This document shows positions 55,241 to 63,236 of a DNA stretch of 64,000 nt, piece by piece; the first letter of the stretch is position 1; the number at the start of each line of letters is the position of its first letter. The notes under the pieces were generated by a model. The model saw nothing but the letters and a program-made list of their open reading frames with translations, was not told the DNA's origin and searched no databases. This DNA is from Paraburkholderia youngii (lineage in GTDB: Bacteria > Pseudomonadota > Gammaproteobacteria > Burkholderiales > Burkholderiaceae): NCBI RefSeq assembly GCF_013366925.1, contig NZ_JAALDK010000002.1, positions 124,001 to 188,000 of the forward strand. Direction: 5' to 3'. A program made the position numbers and the translations under genes.

Positions 55241-55917
55241 CCCAACCACCCCGCTAGAGTCCAATAACTGCCGTCTCGGCAAAACTTCGTATTTGTTCAC
55301 TTGGGGTCTCCACGACTGAGACCCGCCGTTGGAATCCATCTTAAGATAATTTATGCAATCGCCGTGAATGTTCTACCTACGAAATATTTGTGGCTGCAGG
55401 AGTGTGCTGACAAGAAAAGATCCACCAAACGTTTGCTTGTCATTGAATTGGACCTTTCCAGCTCACCTTAATCGTTTGCGGAAGAAGGTGATGCCGCCAC
55501 CTTCGAGAGGTGAATGCGCGACAAGGTGCGTGGAAGCTCACCGTAAGACTGACGGGAAGGAGAGGCCGCCTGTCACACGGCAATGCACAACTGCGTGCGA
55601 AGTGTTGGGGTGTTGCGAGCATCTCGCCGCAGTCGCAGTCCCTGAATGTCCCCCGATTAAGTGCAACTAACGGTCAAAGTCATCCATCACAATGCCGAGG
55701 CTTCGCCCAAAAGCCAGCTGCCAAAAGGTGGTCAATCCGGACTGTCGTCGCGCCAGGATGCACTTGATTACCACCCGCTAGGAAGCTCCATCAAGGCGTC
55801 TGCACTTGCGAGTCGCGAACAGGTCGTTCGGCTAACTGCAGACGAATTCCACGCACTGTCGGACTCGATTCTGGAATGCGGGTTGAAGGATGCGTCACCG
55901 GCGAAAAAACCGGTGTC
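55241..55917. other. Gap upstream of the diguanylate cyclase
   Basis: About 680 bases. Rightward frames at 55510-56011 have no family resemblance and overlap the DUF1488 gene on the other strand. The promoter for the cyclase is probably in the AT-rich patch near 55340-55400. Confidence 0.4.
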
Positions 55918-56196
55918 TCAGCGGCGCGAGAAATCTGCCAGTGTCAATTCAAGTCGTGCAACGGGATGGGCGAGCAGTTTCCGTTCGGCTATCGCCCGGA
56001 TGCGGCCGTAGCCATCGCGAAATGTTTTGAGGATGCGCTCGTCGCCTGCGCGTGGCTCGAGCCAGAAATACGCTTCCAGCGCCGTGATCGTGATCATGCA
56101 TTCGACCGGGCGGTTCTGGAAGACCAGAGAAAATGCCACGCCGAGACGATTGACGAGCACCTGCGGTTCAAGTTCGACGGTTTCCATAGACGGCAA
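55918..56196 (-). CDS. DUF1488 family protein
   Basis: Small protein of 92 residues. It has the pattern of the uncharacterised DUF1488 family: VAFSLVFQNRPVECMITITALEAYFW, then ILKTFRDGYGRIRAIAERKLL and a final LELTLADFSRR. The start could be the ATG at 56196 or the one at 56187. It lies alone beside mobile-element debris. Function unknown in the family. Confidence 0.7.
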   Translation of the reverse strand: MPSMETVELEPQVLVNRLGVAFSLVFQNRPVECMITITALEAYFWLEPRAGDERILKTFRDGYGRIRAIAERKLLAHPVARLELTLADFSRR

Positions 56197-56318
56197 GGAG
56201 GGCGCTTCGGATCAGGTCACGATGATTTTTGCACAGGTTATGCATTTCGGATGCGGGCACAGTGGGCGGGTTGCAGGTCCTGACGCGCAGCTTCGGACTG
56301 CGTGGAAGCCAGTGGTTC

Positions 56319-56877
56319 TCAATGCCGGTTGTGCCCTGACTGGCGGCGTATGTCTGTACCAAAAGCATCCCCGATCTGCCTGGCCCGCTTCTGCTCATCA
56401 CTGTGCAGGTAGATCGACGTCGTTGATACAGACGCGTGCCGCAGATTGTCCCGCACGGTGGTCAGTTCCGCGCCGCGCCCCAGTGCATGGGTCGCATGGG
56501 TGTGGCGCATCCAGTGCGGACTCGCGCGACGCAGCTTCTCTGCCAGTGGCGGATGATCCGCCTGGATGGCCTGCGCGGCGAGCGGGAAGAAGCGCCAGAG
56601 CACACCCAGAGCCGCCCGCTGCTGATCGCTGCCTCACTGTCTGTCTCGAGGCTGCCGATGACCGGTGTTTCCGGCCGCCAGCGCACCGGCGCGATCGGCA
56701 ACTCGCGTCCGGCGAGATACTGTGTGAGCGCGTCCCACGCGAGCGGCGGCAGCGCGACGCGCGCCAGCTTCTTTCCCTTGCCCGTCACGCGCAGCCAGTG
56801 ATCCCCGCGCGCATCGGTCTCGACGGCACTGTCAACTTGGGCGACTTCGTCGATGATGATCCATAACGCACTGCGGC
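56319..56877 (-). pseudogene. Tyrosine recombinase/integrase remnant
   Basis: Leftward remnant of a phage-type integrase. The upstream part (DHWLRVTGKGKKLARVALPP, ETPVIGSLETDSEAA) is in one frame and, after a shift at about 56600, the C-terminal part is in another: ASPHWMRHTHATHALGRG, VRDNLRHASVSTTSIYLHSD. The conserved RHT..H and the tyrosine of the active site are thus present but in a broken frame. The N-terminal half is missing and replaced by the IS6-type element starting at 56878. Not functional. Confidence 0.8.
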
Positions 56878-57615
56878 TCAGAAGACATTCGACGGAGTTT
56901 GGGTGACATTGGTAAATTCGCGCCACGCGACGAACCGGGCCGCGAGGTGTTTACGATAGAGAGAAGCGCGCCGCACATGTCGTTTCAGTGCGAAGTGCTG
57001 CCGGATCGGACCAAAGCTCGACAGGAAGGCCTGCGTACGCTTCGGGTCGCGAAAGCCTCGCGTGCGCCGCTCGCGCTCCCGCGTGGGTTGATGGCTGTTC
57101 TCTGCCCGGTTGTTGACACGGGCCGCAGCCCTGAAGAACACATGCTTCAGGTTGACCAACTCCGGGATGTCGGCTTTCGCCGCGGGATAGCTGCGCAACT
57201 GATCGGTGACGATCTTGCGTGGCACCGGGTTCGAACGCAGCACACGCTCGAAGAAACGTTTGGCTGCAGTTTTGTCGCGCCGCTTTTGCAGCAAGATGTC
57301 GAGTTCGGCGCCGTGCTCGTCGACTGCTCGCCACAGCAGATACGGTTGGCCACGCAGTGTGACGAACATTTCATCGAGGTGCCACGTGCTACCCGGCTTG
57401 CGGCGCGCCGCTTTCATCCGATGGGCAAAGGCCGCACCGAACTTCTCGCACCAGCGGCGAATCGTCTCGTAGCTGACCGTCACTCCGCGCTCGAACAGCA
57501 ACTCTTCGATATCGCGCAGGCTGAGCTGGAACCGGAAGTACCAGCGCACCGCGTGGCTGATGACCGTCGCCGGGAACCGGTGGCCGCGATAAAGCGATTT
57601 CGTTTTCGTCGTCAT
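56878..57615 (-). CDS. IS6-family transposase
   Basis: DDE transposase of 245 residues, full length for IS6-type enzymes. A helix-turn-helix region (LSLRDIEELLFERGVTVSYETIRRW) is followed by the catalytic triad Asp81 (TWHLDEMF), Asp138 (IVTDQLRSY) and Glu172 (NNRAENSH). The C-terminal residues WREFTNVTQTPSNVF may read beyond the original element end. It is the intact relative of the fragment at 25378-25655, and lies between two genes it helped to truncate, the integrase and the nucleotidyltransferase. Confidence 0.88.
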   Translation of the reverse strand: MTTKTKSLYRGHRFPATVISHAVRWYFRFQLSLRDIEELLFERGVTVSYETIRRWCEKFGAAFAHRMKAARRKPGSTWHLDEMFVTLRGQPYLLWRAVDEHGAELDILLQKRRDKTAAKRFFERVLRSNPVPRKIVTDQLRSYPAAKADIPELVNLKHVFFRAAARVNNRAENSHQPTRERERRTRGFRDPKRTQAFLSSFGPIRQHFALKRHVRRASLYRKHLAARFVAWREFTNVTQTPSNVF

Positions 57616-57655
57616 CGCATCATGTTACGCGAACACCCCGCCAACGTGACAGCGC
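56878..57655 (-). mobile_element. IS6-type insertion element
   Basis: One transposase gene with little flanking sequence. Its right edge is probably the block ending at about 57655, which read inward begins GGCGCTGTCACGTTGG and interrupts the nucleotidyltransferase frame. No matching inverted repeat is obvious at the left edge, where the transposase runs into the integrase remnant; only GTGACATTGG (around 56903) is loosely similar. The left end may have been lost. Confidence 0.65.
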
Positions 57656-57978
57656 CCCTGCGTCAAAGAGCGCCTTCACACCATCAAGAACCTTGTCGCC
57701 AAACCCATTCTGCGGAAAAAGTACTCGCCGCCGTTGATCCGGATCCAACTGGCATCGGCTACATCATTCGATGTGTGTACGAATAGATCGAGAAACAGAC
57801 CATTCCATCGCGACGCGACGCGCTGGTGGTTACCGGTGTTCCGAAAGGCAATTACGTCAATATCGCTCGTAGCCTCCCAATCGTCACGTGCACGGGAACC
57901 ATAGGGAATCGCTGTGTGGCACCCGTATGTCAGACGCAGGTCGGCGGCTAGAGATTCGATCAACTCGTCGTTAGTCAT
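57656..57978 (-). pseudogene. Nucleotidyltransferase, frameshifted and truncated
   Basis: From the ATG at 57978 about 90 codons give a minimal nucleotidyltransferase domain: PYGSRARDDWEATSDIDVIAF, with the GS and SDID motifs of the active site, then FLDLFVHT. Around 57720 the frame is shifted: the annotated frame ends RMGLATRFLMV, while the next frame gives the more family-like NGFGDKVLDGVKALFDAG and runs into the IS edge. So the gene has lost a base and its 3' half. Remaining product would be 100 residues and probably inactive. Confidence 0.68.
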
Positions 57979-58225
57979 TTTCTACCGGCACATGTTGGTG
58001 ATGTCACGATGGTCGCGGATTTTGGCAGCGGTGCGGACGACGGACCGTGGCCGACTAGCGCCCGACGGCCGAGTGCGGCGATCACATCGGGTCCGCAGTC
58101 CATGCAAACGGTAAGACACGACCGGAGGCCGTCGCGTGGCTTTTCCACCGCGGACATTGAATCATATGTCGCCGGCCGAATTGTTGACGAATAATTTCTG
58201 ATTACACTACTTCACCGTGCTTTCA

Positions 58226-58816
58226 ATGGAGGACGACGTGACGAGGGTTCACATCGATGTACTACCGCGTGAGATTTTAACGGCACGCCTGAAACTTGTA
58301 CCGGCATGTGAGCAATTCGCGCATGAGTTGCACGAATACTCCATTGAAAATCACGCTCACCTGCAGCCTTGGGAGCCGCTTAGAGCCGAAAGCTTCTTCG
58401 AAAAAAAATCAGTTCGCCGACGGCTGTCCATGATGGCGCACAACAACAACTCAGGAGTCGCAGTGCATCTACTCCTATTTTCGCCTGGAACCGGCGAAAT
58501 GGTCGGTGAATGCAACTTCACCAACATCGTGCGTGGCCCGTTTCAGGCATGTCATCTTGGGTTTTCGCTTGCCAAACGGTTTGAGGGACAAGGTTTGATG
58601 CGCGAAGCATTGACCTCTGCGATCACCTATATCTTTGACGAAATCGGCTTGCACAGAATAATGGCGAATTTTAGACCTGAAAATGTTCGTAGCGAAGAAC
58701 TATTGAAGCGGCTAGGGTTTGAGCGTGAAGGCTTGGCTCGTTCCTATCTGAGGATCAATGGGGTATGGGTCGACCACGTTCTCACATCGCTAATCAACCA
58801 CATTCGAGAACGTTGA
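58226..58816 (+). CDS. GNAT acetyltransferase, RimJ-like
   Basis: N-acetyltransferase of about 196 residues of the ribosomal-protein RimJ/RimL type, which acetylates an amino group with acetyl-CoA. Landmarks: ILTARLKLVPACEQFAHEL, GECNFTNIVRGPFQACHLGFSL, the acetyl-CoA loop region RFEGQGLMREALTSAI, and FRPENVRSEELLKRLGFEREG. Possible starts are the ATG at 58226 and a GTG at 58238, the latter with GGAGG five bases before it. It stands alone in rightward orientation. Confidence 0.85.
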   Translation: MEDDVTRVHIDVLPREILTARLKLVPACEQFAHELHEYSIENHAHLQPWEPLRAESFFEKKSVRRRLSMMAHNNNSGVAVHLLLFSPGTGEMVGECNFTNIVRGPFQACHLGFSLAKRFEGQGLMREALTSAITYIFDEIGLHRIMANFRPENVRSEELLKRLGFEREGLARSYLRINGVWVDHVLTSLINHIRER

Positions 58817-58983
58817 ACCAGTCTGGCAGCTTTCGCTCCTACCTTTCTATCTTCACGGACGCAAAGCTGGCGGCGCCGTCGGAAGGGCGGAAATAAGTTG
58901 AGCCTAGCGGAAAAGGGCCCAACGGATCTTCATCGTCAGCGATCAATTTCGTCACTTCCGGGCCGCAGTCGCCGGTCGCCGGC

Positions 58984-59493
58984 TCAGGCGCACGGAATAT
59001 CCAACAAGGTCCGAATCCGTTTTCCCATCTCGAACGCGCGAATCTCGTAGCCCAATTCTCGGTACAGATTGACCGCCTGTTCGTTAAACTCCCAAACGGC
59101 TAGTCTGATATCGGTGGCACCCTGCTTCCGCGCCCACTCTTCTGCGAGTTTAATAAGAGAGCTGCCGACCCCGCGTCCTCTGATTTGTTCTAAAACCGCG
59201 ACGGAACCGATGCGACCGACGACCATCGGTTGCAAAAGCGGGCTTATCGGCTTCACCACCTGAATCGTAATGAAACCGACGGCGTTGCTGCCAAACTCGG
59301 CAAGAAACGTCGCTCGATCTTCTCCTTGGAGGCTGGCGAGCCAGTGCTGCTCGTCGCGGCCGAATTCTGTGGTGGCATCTGCGTAGATGTCGGGGCGTGC
59401 CAAGTGGTGGCTCGCATTCAAAATTTGACCCAATTCGCAGATTGTCAGAACGTCTTCGATTGTCGCGCGTCGATAGCTTATCGGATAGGTCAT
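58984..59493 (-). CDS. GNAT acetyltransferase
   Basis: Acetyltransferase of 169 residues. The acetyl-CoA-binding signature is GRIGSVAVLEQIRGRGVGSSLI, with the typical ATDIRLAVWEFNEQAVNLYRELGY near the end. N-terminal YRRATIEDVLTICELG is the usual first strand and helix. Substrate unknown. It is the first of several small leftward genes in this scarred region. Confidence 0.85.
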   Translation of the reverse strand: MTYPISYRRATIEDVLTICELGQILNASHHLARPDIYADATTEFGRDEQHWLASLQGEDRATFLAEFGSNAVGFITIQVVKPISPLLQPMVVGRIGSVAVLEQIRGRGVGSSLIKLAEEWARKQGATDIRLAVWEFNEQAVNLYRELGYEIRAFEMGKRIRTLLDIPCA

Positions 59494-59592
59494 CGTCAGC
59501 CATGGTGAGGGAAATTTTCGGGGGCGGTCGCCTCAGTGCGACCCCACAAGCGACGTGCGGACCGCCGGTAGGAAGACCGATACGCGATAGGG

Positions 59593-59982
59593 TCAGGCGC
59601 TCCACGCTGCATTTTGCAAGACGAGCCGATAGCCGTCAGGATCCTCGAATGTTCGACCCGACACGTCCCAGTAAGGATTGAACGACTTTACGCAAACAAA
59701 TCCATTTTCGACAAGGCGATCACACATCGCCCTCCACACTTGTCGATCCGGTATGTAAAACACCAGCAAGTCCTCACTCGTTGGGCGAGGCATCACGGGA
59801 TGTTCGCTGCAATGGGTAAGCTCAAAATGATAGTCCATGCCGGGACTTCCAAGCATCACCCCGTCGAATTCCTGATGATCCTGAAATCTGGCGAGCACGG
59901 CCAGATCAAGCGCTGAGCAATACATGCGTTCACTACGGGCAAGATCGGAAACGGGCCGTGCGACTCTGAGATGCATCGTCAT
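59593..59982 (-). CDS. VOC family (glyoxalase/bleomycin-resistance fold) protein
   Basis: Small metalloenzyme-fold protein of 129 residues. The start ATG at 59982 gives MTMHLRVARPVSDLARSERM, the usual opening of the fold; longer frames to 60264 do not fit. The second half-repeat has CDRLVENGFVCVKSFNPYWD and the typical FEDPDGYRLVLQNA ending, with Glu and His positions that could bind metal. Substrate unknown. Confidence 0.84.
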   Translation of the reverse strand: MTMHLRVARPVSDLARSERMYCSALDLAVLARFQDHQEFDGVMLGSPGMDYHFELTHCSEHPVMPRPTSEDLLVFYIPDRQVWRAMCDRLVENGFVCVKSFNPYWDVSGRTFEDPDGYRLVLQNAAWSA

Positions 59983-60086
59983 CGAATGGAATCGTGGAGA
60001 TTGTTGAAAACGTATCAAACATCGGCTTGCAACACAAAGCCGAGCGACATCTGTGCCGAAGGATGTCGATCTGCAGGCCGAACCGC

Positions 60087-60620
60087 TTACACCTGGTTTG
60101 TGACTGGCCGGCGTGGAATTCGGTAAACGCAGGATGTGTACTTTGGCGTCACGCGGCTTTCCACAATGACGCCGCCTAACGATTCGGCAATGTGCCGGCT
60201 CGAGCGGTTCTGTTCTGCGACCGGATAGGTGAAACTTGCACAGCCAATGGTTCGCGTTGCCCATTGCGCAACAGCAGTTACGGCCTCGCGGCCGAAGCCA
60301 TTTCGATGACGATCTTCACGAATCCATATGCCGAGTTCCGGGCTCTCCATGCGTACGCGGTGGAGTCCGGCCAACCCAAGAAAACTCCCGTCTGCGCGGT
60401 GCCGTATCGCGAATACATAGTCTGACCCGTCGTCTATCGACGGTATCCACGACTGCCAGACCTCGTCGAAGTCTTGCCGGGATGCCGGCGTGTCCCAGGC
60501 CATGTGACGGGTGAGCGAAGGGGTGATGCATGCGAACGTGGCATCGGCGTCGCTGGCCGTGAACGGTTTAATCAGGAGCCGGGTTGATTCAATCTGGATT
60601 TCTGTCGGCCGCTGCAGCAT
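60087..60620 (-). CDS. GNAT acetyltransferase, RimJ/RimL-like
   Basis: Acetyltransferase of 177 residues. IQIESTRLLIKPFTASDADA opens the domain, ELGIWIREDRHRNGFGREAVTA forms the acetyl-CoA loop, and YPVAEQNRSSRHIAESLGG follows. The ATG at 60620 has GGAAAC at reasonable distance; ATGs at 60647 and 60689 are in frame but the extra residues are unlike the family. Substrate unknown. Confidence 0.84.
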   Translation of the reverse strand: MLQRPTEIQIESTRLLIKPFTASDADATFACITPSLTRHMAWDTPASRQDFDEVWQSWIPSIDDGSDYVFAIRHRADGSFLGLAGLHRVRMESPELGIWIREDRHRNGFGREAVTAVAQWATRTIGCASFTYPVAEQNRSSRHIAESLGGVIVESRVTPKYTSCVYRIPRRPVTNQV

Positions 60621-60739
60621 CTCACGTTTCCGTCGAGGTTTGTTCATATGTCGACGAATTAGAAACATGCATCGACCGGTTGAATCCACCGCCGACTATT
60701 GCCCCATGCGGGCAACAGTCGTCGGCCAAGAGCGGCACC

Positions 60740-61150
60740 TTAGCCACCCACGATGACAAGCTTCGTCATTGGCACGCAAGCCAATTCCAGTCCGCGCGCG
60801 GTACGGTACGTTGAAATCGAATCGCCCGACCAGCCACAATTACGATAGAACGGTACCGCGTTCAGCGTCGCATCGAGCCGCATTGCGTCAAGGCCGTGCC
60901 CGGCGGCCAACGCCTGAAGAAAATCCAGCATCTTGCGTCCAATGCCGCGACCCATATGAGACGGCCGGACGAAGATCGCGTCGACTCGCCCGCTTGCGAG
61001 CGTAAGCATCCCTGTTCCGACAACCGATCCCCGATCGACGGCGACATGGAAGTCACGTTCGACAACGCTAACCCATTTGTCGCCTGGCGAGCCATCGACC
61101 CACGCCGACAGGGCCGCTCTGGGATAGTGCTCAGCGCAGGCAGCATGCAC
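60740..61150 (-). CDS. GNAT acetyltransferase, short N-terminus
   Basis: Acetyltransferase of 136 residues with GTGMLTLASGRVDAIFVRPSH, the acetyl-CoA loop MGRGIGRKMLDFLQALAAG and TLNAVPFYRNCGW. The only start is a GTG at 61150 shortly after an in-frame stop, and the first strand and helix usual for the family are missing. A frame one base away begins MTHSTRRISV at 61188, which resembles the missing start, so a small insertion or deletion may have damaged the gene. Could be a pseudogene. Confidence 0.6.
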   Translation of the reverse strand: MHAACAEHYPRAALSAWVDGSPGDKWVSVVERDFHVAVDRGSVVGTGMLTLASGRVDAIFVRPSHMGRGIGRKMLDFLQALAAGHGLDAMRLDATLNAVPFYRNCGWSGDSISTYRTARGLELACVPMTKLVIVGG

Positions 61151-61549
61151 CGACGTTTTACGGATATCCTACGCGTCGAATGCGTCATCGCGATTCGCCT
61201 TTCGTATCGTCAGCACGCAACGCTCCTTGATTCGAGCGGCCAAAACGGCACGTCGGCAACCTCATCAAGAACGGAAGCACGTACTCTGTCATGCATGCAA
61301 TCATTCCTATTTGTGCCAACGCAATTCGGAGCGGCGTAAAAGACGCGGCCCCGTCATGATTCGCGGGGCCGTTGGAAAAGGCTGTGTACAACGGTGCACG
61401 TGATGACATTGAGCGCGTCGGAGTTCATTGAAGCATGTTGCCTTTCGAAGAAAATGCCGTCAATGTCGATTTGCGGATCATCAATCCGCGGGGCGTCGTG
61501 AATCCCTGAAAGTAACCGGTCAGCGTCCCCTCGCTGACGGGCCATCATC
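61151..61549. other. Gap with no clear gene
   Basis: About 400 bases between the last acetyltransferase and the transposase/integrase mosaic. Short frames occur on both strands, none with family resemblance. Confidence 0.4.
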
Positions 61550-61690
61550 CTACTGCTCAGTCTGTTCTGCCATTTCAGGTGCGTCGTCTGCCTCGATGCC
61601 GAGGTAGCGCACCTCAGCACTGGCTTGCGCCCCGGCAACGGTGTCGGCGAACAGCCATGACTTCCGGTCAACGACGACTGGGGTGATCAT
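61550..61690 (-). pseudogene. IS66/integrase mosaic scrap
   Basis: Read leftward, about 45 codons join two unrelated tails in one frame. The first part, RKSWLFADTVAGAQASA, matches a conserved block near the end of IS66-type transposases. The second part, EVRYLGIEADDAPEMAEQ, matches the C-terminus of tyrosine integrases (the usual form is TVRYLGIEVDDALEIAE). The join lies at about 61625. It must be the product of a recombination or deletion between mobile elements. Confidence 0.6.
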
Positions 61691-62281
61691 GAGCGATGCC
61701 GTTGCATAGCTCGTTCGTTCATCTTGTTAGGGGCTTTTACGCTGGCCACTTCAGTTCCTCAACGACAAGCCATGCACGATTCCGCTCCCTATTTTTTTGG
61801 GTGAGGCTCGATTCCACTAAACTTGCCCATGCCGGCGGTGTTCGCACCATGACTCTACGCCTCCGTTCGGCTCGAACCGGGGGGTGCTAGCTATCTAATT
61901 ACCAAAACCAGCAAGAAGGGTTGACTAGAGGAAGTAATCTAAAGCGACGTTCTGTGCATAGAGAACGCCATGACATTTTTGGTGCGAAATCCCCAATGCG
62001 ATGCATTTAGGGGAATTGTGTCTAAGGTCGTTGCGCCAAGGCGGCGAATTTCCGAAAGCTGGGACTTCAGGTTTTCTCAACCAACGTTTTTATTTCGGCT
62101 GCCGCCCAGCGTCGCTAATCATTTGATAAACAAAGCAATCTTGATCAGCCGGGGGCGCAATGCCGCTTTTACCTTCAAAGCTCGAGCAACGCGCTGAAGT
62201 GGAATGAGTGCAAGCACCAATACGGCGCATTGGCGTAGCGTGGCCTAAAAGAAAAAATAGTTTGCTCTCGTCAAACAAATT
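61691..62281. other. Gap upstream of the XRE-cupin regulator
   Basis: About 590 bases, lower in GC than the rest. Frames at 61696-61890 and 61970-62197 have no family resemblance. No repeat or hairpin stands out. Confidence 0.4.
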
Positions 62282-62309
62282 TTGACGCGGATTTTTTTAC
62301 TGATATCTT
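62282..62309 (+). promoter_or_regulatory. Promoter of the XRE-cupin gene
   Basis: TTGACG at 62282-62287, a 16-base AT-rich spacer and TATCTT at 62304-62309. The predicted transcription start is about 62316, only some five bases before the ATG at 62321, so the message would be nearly leaderless. Confidence 0.55.
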
Positions 62310-62320
62310 TAGTTACAAAT

Positions 62321-62893
62321 ATGAAACGTGATGAACGAGCAAGCACTGCCCCTCTTATGCTGGGCAGCAAGATTAGAGCGTTGCGCAAGCGACTCCAGCG
62401 TACCTTGGACGAAACTGCAACGGCGGCGGGAATATCGAAGCCGTTCCTTTCTCAGGTCGAGCGAGGGCACGCGACGCCGTCCATTTCGTCATTGGCCGGC
62501 ATTGCGCAAGCGCTTGGAGTAACCATGCAGTACTTCGTCGAAACACCAACCGAAGCGAAATCCGTGCGGCGTGCAGACGAAAGGCAGTACTTCAGCTTTG
62601 CCGACTCGGCGAATCAGTTTGCTCGCCTCACCAACGCAGCGGTCGGCAGGCAGCTCGACGCGATTCTCGTTCGAATGCCTGCAGGTCAGCCGCCGTCGGA
62701 AGTGACGACACATGCTGGAGAGGAGTTTCTCTATGTGCTCAGCGGTCAGATATCGCTGAGCCTGGAGGGCTGTACGTTTGTGCTCGATCCAGGTGACAGC
62801 GCACACTTCGAGTCGACGGTCCCCCACGGGTGGGCCAATGCGGCTAACGAAGAAACCGTGATTGTCTGGGTAGGTTCGCCGAGACTGTTTTAA
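62321..62893 (+). CDS. XRE-family regulator with cupin domain
   Basis: DNA-binding regulator of 190 residues. The helix-turn-helix lies at about 16-70 (IRALRKRLQRTLDETATAAG, then SKPFLSQVERGHATPSISSLAGIAQAL). The C-terminal cupin has EVTTHAGEEFLYVLSGQISLSLEG and VLDPGDSAHFESTVPHGW, the usual small-ligand pocket of PuuR-like regulators. The ATG at 62321 is used; a TTG at 62282 in frame coincides with the -35 box. No ribosome site is visible. The adjacent TonB-dependent receptor gene may be a target (inference). Confidence 0.88.
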   Translation: MKRDERASTAPLMLGSKIRALRKRLQRTLDETATAAGISKPFLSQVERGHATPSISSLAGIAQALGVTMQYFVETPTEAKSVRRADERQYFSFADSANQFARLTNAAVGRQLDAILVRMPAGQPPSEVTTHAGEEFLYVLSGQISLSLEGCTFVLDPGDSAHFESTVPHGWANAANEETVIVWVGSPRLF

Positions 62894-63236
62894 GCATTGG
62901 TAGCTTCGCTGCGTTCGCGGCGAATCTCCGTTTCATACATTTTATAGTCCTAAATGTATGAATCCATGTCGAATGCAGAGTGATCCATCGATTCCTTGCG
63001 AACGATGGATAGGGATTGGTTTTGCCTGAAATTTCTAATAACCGCACTAAGTACATTTTCGTCTCCTGTTTGATATTCACCGAAGTGGACGAGATGGGTG
63101 ACTAGGGTTGTGCGCATAGTCGGTGGTATGCGGGGGTCATGAAGTAACGGGGCGGTCTCGGACGGGTGCCGCACGGGGGAAAGTGCCAAAGGTGTTCTCT
63201 GGCATGTCGACTTGGGTCAATGACAGGAAGGAAAAA
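62894..63236. other. Gap upstream of the TonB-dependent receptor
   Basis: About 340 bases containing the receptor's promoter; an AAGGAAGGAA ribosome site is at its right end. I found no clear Fur-type or XRE palindrome. Confidence 0.4.

Noticed and set aside
60170..60190. A GTTAGGC-like sequence resembling an integron attC core among small GNAT genes
   Set aside because: It lies within the coding sequence of an acetyltransferase, has no partner core at the right distance, and the genes are in mixed orientation.
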